Positions 37,266 to 49,200 of a DNA stretch of 64,000 bases are shown here, one piece after another (positions within the stretch are counted from its first letter, which is position 1; each line of letters opens with the position of its first letter). Origin of the DNA: Lutjanus erythropterus (Eukaryota; Chordata; Actinopteri; Lutjaniformes; Lutjanidae); the NCBI GenBank assembly GCA_020091685.1, contig CM034602.1:2798219-2862218 (forward strand). The letters run 5' to 3'. Position numbers and translations under genes: made by a program. The notes below the pieces were generated by a model. It saw only the letters and a list, made by a program, of their open reading frames with translations. It was not told where the DNA came from and did not search any database.

Positions 37266-38305
37266 AGGAAATTATTTTATTTTCTGTTCATATTCAAGTA
37301 ATAATAATGCATTAACAAATTTGATGTTGTGATATTATGTTCAGTTCACAAAAACTGTGAAAAAAGAGGATTTTATTACACTTAGGTCCAATTAAAGTGT
37401 TTAATATTGGTTTAATTCTTGCATAAATAAGGACCTAAGTTTGCAGAGCCTTCTCTTTACACCCTGTTACTGTATGATGAGCTGAAATCTTCTCCAAAGT
37501 TCACAAAAACTTAAAGTTCCCATGTCCATAGAAAAACACTGAAGGAGGTTTTGAGTACTGGAAATCAATTTTACTTTGATAGTGAAGATTTAAACTTGGA
37601 TTTTCCTAAATTTCTAAACCAGATGTTCACTTATCTTTCCATCAAATACTTGATGCAAATCTGGATGCTTTGTTTTGTCTTTTTCCAAAACTTTGCAAAA
37701 ACTTGTGTAACTTGTAGTTGTATAAAAGTTTTTGGTTCCCGCTGCCTCGTTTAGCAGCTGGTATATCCAGTTACCTTTGAGGAAATTCTTTATTTTTCTG
37801 TTTATATACAAGTAATGATCCCATAATTTAAAAAAATATGTCGTGGATTTGTTGGGAGTTCAGTGATCATGTCACAAGATATTTTCATTTTAAAAACACT
37901 GAAAAAAGTGGATGTTATTACACTTAGGTCCGCTTTATTGTTTAATATTAATTTAATTCTCATATTTTTGGTTATTTTTTGCCCTCTTGCACCTTGGCAT
38001 CGTATCATGAGCAGAGATTTTCTCTGAAGTTCACAAAGTTCAAATGACACAGTTCCCATGTCCATAAAAGACGCTGTAAGGATTCCAAAAAGAGTTTTTC
38101 CAACCTAAGGTAGGATTTTAATAAAAATCTCACTAATCCTTCCATTAAATACTTGATACAAGTCTGGACTTCTGCAGCCTCCTTATGAAGTCATGGATGC
38201 TTTATTTTATCGTTCTCCATCATTTACAGAATCAAATGTTTTGTATTTGTGTAAAAGTCTTTGGTTCCTCATTTAACTGCTTCTATATCCAGTTACGTTC
38301 AAGTG
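37266..38305 (+). repeat. tandem duplication of about 513 bp inside intron 1 of copy 3
   Basis: Unit 1 starts at 37266 (AGGAAATTATTTTATTTTC) and unit 2 at 37779 (AGGAAATTCTTTATTTTTC). Shared landmarks in the same order include TTATTACACTTAGGTCC, GTTCCCATGTCCATA, AAATACTTGAT and TATATCCAGTTAC at the end of each unit. Divergence is moderate, so the duplication is not recent. Confidence 0.85.
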
Positions 38306-38674
38306 AAAAATAACCTGGATATCAGATTACTCCTGACAGGTGATTACATCAGTAATTACTGATGTTGCAAACACTGTCAGCATATTTCAAACTGACATTA
38401 GAGATTACATAACAATAATTATGATAAGAAGAAAATCCAAAAATAAAGTCCTGCATGTCAGAAAAGCTTTTTAAAATCTGTTTCATTGAATGTTTTCTGA
38501 AGTTTGATTTTGTTCAGAAAAATAAATCAAAATCTTAATGGAGTTTGGTTTTAAATGCTGGATTTTATTTTATTCTGATTATTACATGACTGAATGTTGG
38601 CACATTTATTTGCTTCACCTGTCCTGTCAGAGGAGATAATATACTCCCCATGTTCCCATAAATGTCATCGTTGA

Positions 38675-38699
38675 CCTTTGACCCTGAGCCAGGATTAGA
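38675..38699 (+). promoter_or_regulatory. tnni2: intron 1 enhancer-like module, copy 3 (altered E-box)
   Basis: CCTTTGACCCTGAGCCAGG then ATTAGAG aligns with the modules of copies 2, 4 and 5. The CANNTG E-box has become CCTTTG. A MEF2-like CTATTTTTAA lies 50 bases downstream at 38751-38760 and could compensate. Function is inferred. Confidence 0.5.
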
Positions 38700-39801
38700 G
38701 CTGACCTGATTGGCTCAGGTCTCTGGTTAATAATACTGATACTCAGGTTTCTATTTTTAAAAGAGAGAAATGACCAAATACACAGTTTGACCAACGCTGA
38801 GAATTTTTATTTAAGGTTGTTTAGAGATTAATTTTAGTCTCCAGAATCATCAGTTTGCTTCACAGAGGACAGGATGAATATTTCTTATTTTATTTTATTT
38901 TATTTTATTTTCTTATTTGTTTTTTTTTTTTATTTTATTAAGGGCTTTTAAAGGGTAAAGGGAAAGTAAAACAACAAGATAAAATGTTAAAAGGAACATT
39001 AAAAAGTGAGCATGGTAGTATATTGCATACTGTAACTTCTATCATTGATTTTAAAAAGGATTTTGAAATATAATAAAGTAAAAAGAAAGTTTAAAAGAGC
39101 TTTAGAAATAAAAGAATACATATTAACAAAAAGACATCTGAGATTAAATGTTGGTTTTAAGAATTTCGTTTGTGAATTTAATAACATTTTTAGAAAATGA
39201 AAAACAAATTTGAATAATTTAAAAAAAGCAGAACAAACTTTATCAGCTAATCATTTTAATTCAATAAATAGTTGATAATGACTGATTTGTGTCTGTAGCA
39301 AATAAGATGTTTCCTTATTTAAAATCTAATTTTCTTCTTTTAAGACTTTATTTCAACACGTTCTTGTACATTTGTTTAATATGAAACATTTTATTACTAT
39401 ATTATATTATAATTTTATTTATTTTATTATTATTTTTGTTTAATTAAATATGAAGGTTTTGTAGAACACAATATTTTACCCTGTAAAAAATAAACTGAAA
39501 ACTTTTCGTTGACTGAATTTGAAAAGACAAGTTGAGCTAATTTTGTTTTCTAATCAAAAAAAACTTGATATTAATTCAGACACACTGGAGCTGCTTTTCC
39601 ATCATCAACACAACAGCTCACAGTCAGTTCATTAAAGTTCAAGAATTCAACACTGACCTGCATCAACTTACACAAAGTTTTCATTATTGTTTCAGTGTGG
39701 ATTTATCAGATACACAGCTGTAATTGTTCTGTACTTTTGTTCTTATCGTCTTCTTGATTTTTCTGTTTATTTACAGAATCTGAAACTAAAAAGAAGCCAA
39801 G

Positions 39802-41529
39802 ATGTCTGAGTAAGTATGAGTTTATTCTGTTCTCAGAGTTTTACCTCCTGCTACAGAAACATCTACAGCTGAAACTGATGAAACTGTTGAACAGTTTATT
39901 TCCACGAGAATCTCTGTACGTTGTTATTAATGTGATCTTTTCATTAATTAAAGGGGAAAGAAGATGACATCGAGCCGCAGGCATCATCTCAAGGTAACAT
40001 TTAACAGAATGTTTGAATTATCCAAAACAGGATTTTAATGGGATTGTAAAGTCGCTGTGTGTCAAACCTTTGATAACAGAAATCAGACACCTCTCAGTTT
40101 CCCTGTAACAACATCAGAGTCTTTGTGTTCTTGTCCTGCAGAGTCTGATGCTGCAGATCGCCGCTAACTGGCTGGAGCAGGAAGCTAAAGAGATCGCAGA
40201 CGCCAAAGAAGCTTACATGGCAGAGAAATGCCCCACCCCCGACCTGAGCGGAGACATGGCTGCTCTGCAGGTAAAAACAAAACACACAACAAATAAAACT
40301 TCACTCTGAGTCCTGCAGAGCGCAGGAGCGAATGGCTGCGAGGAGCTCATCCTGTGAGACAAACGTTTCGTTTTTTTTATATCAACAGGAAATCGCCAAG
40401 AAGCTGCACCAGGCCCTCGACAAGATCGATGAGGATAGATACGACGCAGAGGCCAAAGTGGCAAAGACAGACAAGGAGGTAGAGATGTTTCTCTTGTTTA
40501 AAAAATAGTAAATAATAAAACATTGAGTCAGTTCATTGAGACATGCAGTATGATGTATGATGCATGACGTTTGCATGGTAGAACTCTTGCTAAGTCCTGC
40601 AGAATTTACTGGAAGTCGTGTTAATTGTAATCATAACGTCCTGGACGGACTGAACTATCCTACGTCACACTTTTCGTTGCTCTGATTGGTTATAGGTCTG
40701 TCAAACTGCATCCAGAAGCATTTGGTCTGCGCCCGTTGATAATAACTCTCTGAAATTAAAAAAGAGAGGTTCCAGATCTTTTTGCACTCGCTAATTGACT
40801 GGACAGTGTCAGACTATAAACTCTCAGGTTGCTTTAAGCTTTTGAAAATGTCTGATCTTGTGATAAAGGATCAAGAATATCACTTCATAGGAAGAAAACT
40901 TGCCCATGTTACCTGTTCATGCAGTGGGAATGTGGGCAAAAAATGTGGGCATCGCAATGCACTTTATCACATTGTCCCAGACAGTTATTTTATCTGATGT
41001 AGGGACGTCCAAGACGGCACTTCTGCGGCGTTTCCTCCAGTGGTGTCTAATCAGTTATCATTAAAGAAACCTCCACTTACTGAAGAAACATGAAACTGCT
41101 GTTAGAAGTCAGGCGTCTTACAGATGTGGGTTCACTCCTGGATCTGTCAGCCATGTTTGGTCTCTGAGCCTCTGTCTGTTCGCTCAGATCGAGGAGCTGA
41201 AGCTGAAGGTGGTCGAGCTGGCCGGAGTGAAGAAACCCGCCCTGAAGAAGGTGCGTATGTCCGCTGACGCCATGCTGCAGGCTCTGCTGGGAGGCAAACA
41301 CAAGGTGACCATGGACCTGAGAGCCAACCTGAAGCAGGTCAAGAAGGAGGTCAAAGAGGAGGTGAGGCGCTGTCCCAGATTTTACTGGAGACATTAAGTC
41401 AGTGTTGGACAACGTGAGCTGCATCACTGTGTTGTTCTGTTTGTCCCTCAGGCTGCCGATGGTGTCGGCGACTGGCGTAAGAACATTGAGGACAAAGCTG
41501 ACAGGAAGAAGATGTTCGAGACTTCCTAA
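39802..41529 (+). CDS. tnni2: troponin I, fast skeletal muscle (copy 3)
   Basis: Coding exons are 39802-39809, 39954-39993, 40142-40270, 40389-40478, 41188-41361 and 41452-41529 (519 nt, 172 aa). The start-codon exon begins at 39777, with CCAAGATG at the start. It is the most compact copy (1.7 kb from start to stop). The N-terminus is [16 protein letters not shown], with an extra Gly against copies 2 and 5. The TnC-binding helix has IAKKLHQALDKIDEDRYD, so the Cys found in the other copies is replaced. The inhibitory peptide [11 protein letters not shown] is at 102-112, followed by SADAMLQALLGGKHKVT. The 174-base exon differs from copy 4 by one base (GAG to GAT). The last 60 bases are identical to copy 2. 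ATTAAA is at 41582. Confidence 0.96.
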
Positions 41530-42854
41530 AGACTTTCACTTTCTCTTTCCACTGTTACATCAATTGAAAAAAAATTGTGCCATTAAATTTGTTTTTGGAA
41601 TAAGGCAACGCTGTCACCCTGCAGTTTTTTTACAGACCACGTTTGGAGGTTTAGACGTTTATTGTTGGAATTTGCTTGGTTTTTGATTCATGAACTGAGT
41701 GAGGGATCAAAAATCCACTTTGTATTCTTGTAGATGTTGATCTGAGCCTTAAGTGTTTTCCACAGTCTTACATTTAAATAACAAATAGTCGACTCCAGGG
41801 TTTAGAGGCACATTTTTCTTTTAGCACAGCAGCAAACTGTAGCTTTGCTTCTAGTTACCTGAGCGTTATTCTCACAGTGAACCACCAGATGTCAGCAGAG
41901 AGCCTTTCTCTCCATCGTCTCTCTGCTGGATCTTCCTGCACATCATCTCTCCTCACTTTAAGCCATGAAATGCGGCTTCTCGACAAATATTTACACTAAA
42001 GCACAAACACAAACAAAACTGGAGCGACATGAAGATCTTCGAATGGTGAGTGACTGAATTTTCTTCTTCTTACTTTACTCTTTGATTGTATTATTGCGTA
42101 AAGTTTTGTTTAACCTCTTAAACTCTTCATGCCCTCCTGAAAGTGCATCTCAAGTTACTTTAAAAAATTCCACATTTTATTTTTCATTTTGATTTTATTT
42201 TTTATTTGAAAATAGAGGTGAACACATGTAAATCCACCTGAGTTAAAGGTAGTTTAGATGTTGTCAGGCGTCCTAGAATAATGATTATGTATATGTACAT
42301 AACAGAAACAGAGAAATAAATGAATCTTGTTCCATGTGTTTTTATATTTTAGCTCCTGTATATGATGTTTCTCACCAAAACTCAGCCTGACATTTAGCAT
42401 CTTACAAGTGGGGAACTCAGAATTTAAGAGGTTGAAGATAAAAGATTAGAGCTGTACAGTGACACTCAACACACTGTAAACTACATGTAAACAGACAAAA
42501 CACAAGCAAATTAACATCTTAATTTAACTGCATTTTTTTAGAAAAGCACAACCAAATACAGAACGACTGCAAGTAGCCGTGGATGCTGTCTGCATGGAAA
42601 ACTAAAAAACAATGATCATGACCAGGATATGTAACACTACTGATGGATAGACGACTTCAGTCAACTCTGACCTCATTTACTTGTGTTTTGTCTGTTTGTG
42701 TGGGTTTTCTTAAGTTGTAGTTTGTTGATTATTGTATATCACTTTTCTCAGGCTGTTGGTTGGTTGATGGGTCACAAACTTTAATTTTATCTGAAATGAA
42801 TATGAAGCTTCAGCCTGAATCAGACAAATCAAGTAGATGTATTTCCAGATTTGG

Positions 42855-42965
42855 AATGTAACTAAGTACTTTTATTTAAGTTTTGTACTTTACTGTTCAC
42901 CATATCTCAGAGGGAAATGTTGAACTTTGTACTTCACTGCATTTATCTGACTCCTTTAGTTACTT
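42855..42965 (+). repeat. interspersed repeat fragment (TTGTACTTTACT type)
   Basis: CTAAGTACTTTTATTTAAG, TTTTGTACTTTACTG and TTCACTGCATTTATCTGAC link it to the family at 1838-2812, in the same orientation. Confidence 0.55.
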
Positions 42966-43609
42966 ATTAGATTTCAAATTAAGATTTTTGCACACAAAAC
43001 GTATAAAAATGCAAAAATTCAGCTGAAACTCTGAGTAGATTCATTGATTCACAGAAAATGAATTGGCTTTGTTGATTATCAGCATTTTTTAATTCAAAAA
43101 TGTGAAACATTTCATGATTCGAGCTTTTGTTGCTTTTCCTTTGAAATATTTTAATAATTCTAATGTATTTGTAATTACACTGAGGGCTGACTGTTGATTG
43201 GACAAAAAAAAAAACATGAAGACGTCACTTTGGGCTCTAAATTTTGACAAACCAAACAATCAGTTGATTAACAGAGAAAATAATCAGCAGGTTAAACCAT
43301 AATGAAAATAATCATCAGTTCATTAGTCCGATGCAAAGTAGTTCAGAGCTCACACTCATCTGCATAATCACATTATTAGTTTTCAATATTATTTTCATGT
43401 AAAATATTACATTTAATATAATATCATCGTCACAAGGGACATTTTGCTGCATCGACTACATTTTCTTATGTTTTCTTGCAAACTGTAAGCCCTTTCCTTT
43501 ACAGATCATTGGTAAAATTAGCAATCAATCAGTCAACTAATCATGCTTACAAAATCTTAAACATTTTGCATACACCAAACAATACATTCAAAATGCTTTT
43601 ATTGATAAG

Positions 43610-43830
43610 GATTAAAGTGTTTGAGATGTAGCATCTCGTTTTTGACGTCCTCAAATGTTTTGTTTTGTCCAAAACCCAAAGATATTCAGTTTACTGTCAG
43701 ATAGGAGTAAAGAAAACAGAAAATATTTATATTTGTGGAGCTGAAATGAGAGAATTTTGTTTTATTCTTCAGTTGGTGATTAATTTATTAGTCATCAACT
43801 GATCGATTAATCCCTGCAGCTCTAATATCC
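43610..43830 (+). repeat. interspersed repeat ending in CGATTAATCCCTGCAGC
   Basis: Phrases include TTTGACGTCCTCAAATG, TTTTGTCCAAAACCCAAAG, ATTCAGTTTACTGTCAGAT and the end GATCGATTAATCCCTGCAG. It shares these with fragments at 30955, 51500-51780 and 8445, and is the most complete copy in the window. Confidence 0.6.
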
Positions 43831-43904
43831 ACCTGATTAGTTTTCACTCAGACTGCTGAAGCTTCACATTAACTCGAGCTGAACTTTGGTTGAATCGACT
43901 CCTC

Positions 43905-43920
43905 GTGTGTGTGTGTCTGT

Positions 43921-43967
<47 letters not shown>

Positions 43968-44058
43968 TGTGTGTGTGTGTGTGTCTGTGTGTATGTGTGT
44001 GTGTCTGTGTGTGTGTGTGTGTGTGTGTATGTGTGTGTGTGTGTGTGTGTGTGTCTGT
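43905..44058. repeat. (TG)n microsatellite upstream of copy 4
   Basis: About 154 bases of TG with scattered TCTG and TATG interruptions. It ends 237 bases before the TATTTCTGGAGC element of the copy 4 promoter. The cysteine/valine-rich and threonine/histidine-rich frames across it are artefacts. Confidence 0.95.
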
Positions 44059-44253
44059 GACTAACAGCTTTACACACTTGTTCTCACCAGCGGCCTGCTA
44101 AGCTGCTGGTATAAAGGAAACAGAGTCTGTGAGCATTAATCATGTTACTCCACGCTGCCTGTTGTGTAACAATCGCTTCATCCTTTCCCCCGTCTCTGTG
44201 CGGGGGAACCTGATAGCGTTCCCTCAGCCTCCACTCCTGGGAGGCGACTTCCT

Positions 44254-44389
44254 GCAGCAGAAATTTACGAGGTTCCTCGGAGAGTTCTCGGTGGTATTTC
44301 TGGAGCCTGCCGGCCGATTGGTCTGAAGTGGCTCTGCTACCATAAAGAGGGCTGACTTTCTGCTGAGCGAGCACTTCACACCCTATATA
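44254..44389 (+). promoter_or_regulatory. tnni2: promoter of tnni2 copy 4
   Basis: In order: GCAGCAGAAATTTACGAGG near 44254-44272, TATTTCTGGAGC at 44295-44306, ATTGG at 44317-44321, CCATAAAGAGG at 44340-44350 and TATATA at 44384-44389. The second element has one substitution (A to T) against the other three copies. Confidence 0.85.
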
Positions 44390-44412
44390 CCCTGTTTAAT
44401 CTTTACTGTTTA

Positions 44413-44470
44413 GGACTTGGCAGTGTCTCCCCCCCTTCTTCGTCTTCCTCCTCCTCGTCACGTTCAGTAG
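44413..44470 (+). other. tnni2: non-coding exon 1 of tnni2 copy 4
   Basis: The exon contains TTGGCAGTGTCTCC, shared with copy 5 exon 1, and ends CACGTTCAGTAG|gtgagagt. Its 5' end is inferred from the TATA box. It is spliced to 45776. Confidence 0.7.
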
Positions 44471-45565
44471 GTGAGAGTCTCTGCCGCTCGGCTCCGTTCG
44501 CTCCGGTAGGAAACAATACAGACACTGAGGGCTGGTCGGCAGGTGGGACTTCAGGTGCTTTTTACTGTTTTTTGAAGGTGCTGCTGCAGGTGTGACCTCT
44601 GACCTCTGGAGGCTGTGTGCACATGTTTGGAGGTAGAATCAGACAGAAGGAGATTTATTGGACTTGTTGAAGGACACTGTAGGAGCTGAAAGGTGAAATA
44701 ACTGCGTGACATTCAGGCAGGTTCAGCTTTGGACTGAAACTGATGAAAATCGTTTTATTTTGGCGGCGCAGAGTTTGATCTGGCTCGTCTTTAAATGATG
44801 AAGTGATGGTGTTTGGATGATTTGTTAGCCTGCATGGTGTTTGATATTCAAAATAATAAAAAATGAATGTTTGTTTTGCCAGTTTGGATTTTGAATCTTG
44901 AAATCAGCAGAGTTTTGGGTTTGGTAAAACTTTATTTTTATTTATTACCAATGAATTTCATGATGATTTCCTGGAAAAAAACTGCAATTATAATATAAAC
45001 TGTATGAAAAATTGAGCATTGAAACCCATGTAAATATTGATTAATTGATTATTAATTTATTGGAAACTTAACTCTCCGTATAGATTGAATTGTTTGCTTG
45101 CCTGTGGACAAATTTCTCATATATTCATGTGCCGCTGACCCGCTGTGCACGGACTAAAAGTCCCTGAAGGCTTCAGGGTTTAGTTTTTCTTTTTGGATGT
45201 TTGTGGACTGCGTTTTGGTATTAAAGTCCATGACGAAGAACTGAAGATGATGGTTTAAAACTGGACAAACTCTGGACAAGAAAACTCTGTACTGTTTAAA
45301 GTGCAATCACATACTCAAAAACACATGTTCTTTTAAATTTGGATGCACATTTTATAGTTTCTGGATGCGGCCCGGTGTCAGCCGGTGGTTTGCATGCCTG
45401 CAGGATGTTGGAATCGGTGTTAACGGTTCTCACTGCGTGCTTAGCACCACATTTGGTTCCTCTGCTGGTGGCATTTCGTGCTCGGATCCTTGGCTCGCTG
45501 TAAGAAGTTAAATTCCAGGCAGAAATGTCTTGAGAGGGGGCAACTGTTGAGCTGCGAGGGCCCGG

Positions 45566-45592
45566 CATCTGACCCCACCCGTCCAAAATTAG
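45566..45592 (+). promoter_or_regulatory. tnni2: intron 1 enhancer-like module, copy 4
   Basis: An E-box (CATCTG), then ACCCCACCCGTCC (a true CACC box) and AAAATTAG. It is the cleanest match in the array to the known E-box, CACC and MEF2-like layout of the fast TnI internal element. Further E-box-like sites (CAACTG at 45541) are just upstream. Confidence 0.65.
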
Positions 45593-45800
45593 CCGGTTTG
45601 TGATCGCTGGCAGCCGGTTTTCCATGATAGTGAAGCGTATCGTGTTTCCCGCTGCAGGTCAAAGGGTTGCTGATCGATAACAGGGAGGCGAGCGGACCTG
45701 TTCAGCTCAGTCAGTGTGCTTTATGTAACCTGTCTGCGCAGGACTAACTGATGAGTGTTTTCTGTCTCTGAACAGGGTGTGAAGATCACAAACCGCCAAA

Positions 45801-46213
45801 ATGTCTGAGTGAGTACACATCTTCTTCTTTTCCTTCTCTGAGGTGGTGTTTTTAATCTTCAAACCAGGACCAGACTCACCAAAAAGACAAGAATGTAAAA
45901 AAAATAATCTGACTTTAATTGCATTAATTGGATTTAATTTCAAAACCTCACCAGTCTCACCAAAACTGTGGCTATTTTTAAGACGCCGCAGATGCAGCTT
46001 GTCAGACTCGACTGTCGAAGAAACACGTTGTTTATTTACGGGTCTGTAAATTCCTGATAATCTCTAAGGAAGTTTTGGATTTAAACACCAGTGTAAATCC
46101 CAGATAATGTGTCACAGTATGGTGTCTCTAATTCAGGACTAAGTGATGATCAATCTGACAGAACACAGCGGTTAATATCACGTCCCGTCAGGAAAAAGCA
46201 GCCTTTTGTAGCT

Positions 46214-46256
<43 letters not shown>

Positions 46257-49200
46257 ACTTTATTTAAATAGCACTTTTCTTGACATTTTAGCCATTTCAG
46301 ATGAGAATGATTGATTTGAGGATTATGATCTGCTACTTTGTTCATGTCACAGTGGAAAAAAAACATTGTTGATTTGCCTCGAATTGTTTGGAAAATAGAG
46401 GAAAAAGTCCTGAAACATTGGTTTTAATTCATATTTAGTTGTTTTTCTTGCATTTATAAGCAGTTTTTGTTAAAAAAGTTCCACTTAAACCCAAATAAAT
46501 ACTCATCCATCAGTCATTTATTCATTATCTGATTAATTTTCTCACCTTATTTGTCGTATAAGATGAATATGAGAGAAATGAGAAATGATTGGATGTGTAT
46601 TAACTGAACACCGTATCTATTTACTCTAATTAGGTCCAAGTTAGTACTAGTGGTAAATTATTCTTTCCATTAGCCTTTGATTAAGAATCTGCAGGTTCAT
46701 GTGTTCATTTCTTTCCAGGAAATTGTGTCCTGCAAAAATAAAAGCGTCAGTTTATCATATATTTTTTAAAATTCAACAAATCCTGGATTTTCCTGGATCC
46801 AACCTTTATAAAGGTGAGCGAGGCATTCAATGTCTGACATTTAAAAGAAAATTCAAAATAGGAGCTAGAAAATTGAATAATAGGAACAAACAATGTGTTT
46901 TTTCTGGAAGCAGAGGAGATAAAAAGCATCACAGGGAATAAAAAAAAGGAAATCACACTGACTGAATATTAAGAGTTAGCTTGGTGACATAAGATCTTAG
47001 TGTGACATGTTAGCGTTAATCTGAAAGTACAGATTGATCCGCTGCTGAACTCTGAGTCTCTGATCACATAACTTCCTGACAGTCAGACTGATAGTTGTTT
47101 AATTGGTGTTGCTGGGCTGACAGAGAGACGTCGCTGAAGCTGCTGGTGCGTCTTCTAAACTGATCTGAACACATGTGAAGGCAGCAGTTCAGTCTGAAGG
47201 TCAACGCTCAGCTTCAGATGACAGCAGCTGTACATGTTGCTGCTGGCATGTGTGAAGACAACCATGTTACTGCAGACACACTGACTCTGTAACTGTTGAT
47301 ATTTAAAACGAAGCGTTGCACTGCGAGATATTAATACATTTTAAATCTGCGAGGACTTTTTTAACGGTTGCAGTTTGTTTTCCAGACAGAACAATGCAGC
47401 TCAAAGCATGTAGCTGAACCAGTGTGTTATCACCGTCAGCTGTGTCACAGAAACATTTACATACAAAGAAAAAACATCATTTTAATAATGATTGTAAAAA
47501 ATTTAAATTATGAAAAATGATCTGCCAGGTAAACTTTCTAGATGTGGGTTTCCCCACATTTTATTTTATTTTATCTTAAATGAATAGTTTTTCTTCAAAA
47601 TAGAAAAATAAACTCCAAACTTTGAGAATGAAGTTGAACTTTGATTATTAGTGCCAGGCATGAGAAAAAACAAATCAGAGGAGGAAGATTTATTTATTTA
47701 TTTTGAGAATAAAGTCAAAATGGTATTGACTTTTTTCTAGAAATGCAAAATGCAAAAAGTTTTTCTCCTTACACGTTGCACTAAAAGTCTGACATATGTC
47801 TCGTTTATTTTCTACAAACAAAAACTAGAGTATAAAATGGCCAATAGTCGTTTTAAACTAAATATAACACTTTAATCAGTGAGCTTTAGAGCTGCTGGAA
47901 GGTAGGGAGGTTGATCTGCTTCCAGGCTAGCTGTTTCCACCCGTTTCCATTCTTTATGCTAAGCTAAGCTAACCAGCTGCTGGCTGTAGCTTTAATTTAG
48001 TGTACAGAGTTGATCTCTGCGAGAAGGTGAATAAGAGTCAAATTCCTCTTTTAAATTAACAATTTTTAGGACAGAATTATTAAATCTGTGCGTCAGACCG
48101 AATACATGTCTGCTCTCCGTCTCTCAGGGGAAAGAAAATGACGTCCAGCCGCAGGCATCATCTGAAGGTGAGAATAAAACCTTTCTTCACTCTCGTTACT
48201 GCAGCGTTATCATTAAACCTTTTCATTTAAACTCTACATGTTCATCTTTTCACCTCCCTGCAGAGTCTGATGCTTCAGATCGCCGCCAGCTGGATCGAGC
48301 AGGAGAAGAAGGACATTGCGGCGGCGAAGGAGGCCTACATGGCCGAGAACTGCCCCACCCCAGACCTCGCTGGAGACCAGGCCGCCCTCATGGTTAGACG
48401 ATGATGGCGTCTTTGTACTGCTGCAGCTGTTAGCTCACACTTTGCACAAAACCTGAGGAGGGTTTTTACCACAAATTTCAACATTTTAGCATTTTTTTTC
48501 CCACTTCAGTCAAAAAATACAGTTACTTATCTGCAATAAAACATAAAGATTATTCTCATCTGGACCCGTAGTTTATGTTAATAGAGCAACATTTACTGTA
48601 AACTTGTTTGGCACACAAATCTCTTGGTAATTGGTAACTTTTGTGTGAGCTTTCTGGATGCACACATGAGGTCAGAAGAATGAACCATATGATCTATATT
48701 CTATTTCTATAAGTAAAAAAATAAATCAAAGTACTTCTTCTTCCACAGCTGAGTTTTATTGATTAAGGAAGTCTTGATCACCTTCCGAATGGTCCGAATC
48801 AGAGTCTTTGTGAGGATCAGCTCAGTCCAGAATCGCTCATCATTAAATCACAACAGCTGACTAAATATGTTTAACTTGTTACCAACGTGTTTATTTGTTT
48901 TGTGAATCGACAGGAAATCTGCAAGAAGCTCCACGGCGCCATCGACAAGATCGACGAGGCGAGGTACGACGCCGAGGCCAAAGTGCAGAAGGCCGACAAA
49001 GAGGTGAGAGACAGAATGAGCTGACGTGACGTTTGCAGGTGAGTTATGACGAGGCGAGTCTTTAGATACCGCTGCTCCAAGAACTTTCTAGAATCTAAAT
49101 GTCTTTATGTACGTTTTTATTTTCTGTCCTTTCTATCTTGAATCAGATGCGTCTGAGAAGTTTCCTCTGGCAACAGGAAACATATTAACTAAGAAACTTT

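Larger units (their letters stand above)
41590..44250. other. spacer between copies 3 and 4
   Basis: It contains the interspersed repeat fragments at 42855-42965 and 43610-43830 and the long TG tract just before the copy 4 promoter. No gene is supported. An ATG-bearing donor at about 42030-42045 is noted under rejected items. Confidence 0.6.

Noticed and set aside
42030..42046. ATGAAGATCTTCGAATG followed by gtgagt, possible first coding exon
   Set aside because: A single short segment with no compatible following exon that I could identify.
43844..44101. Cys/Val-rich and His/Thr-rich frames
   Set aside because: Translations of the TG/CA microsatellite.
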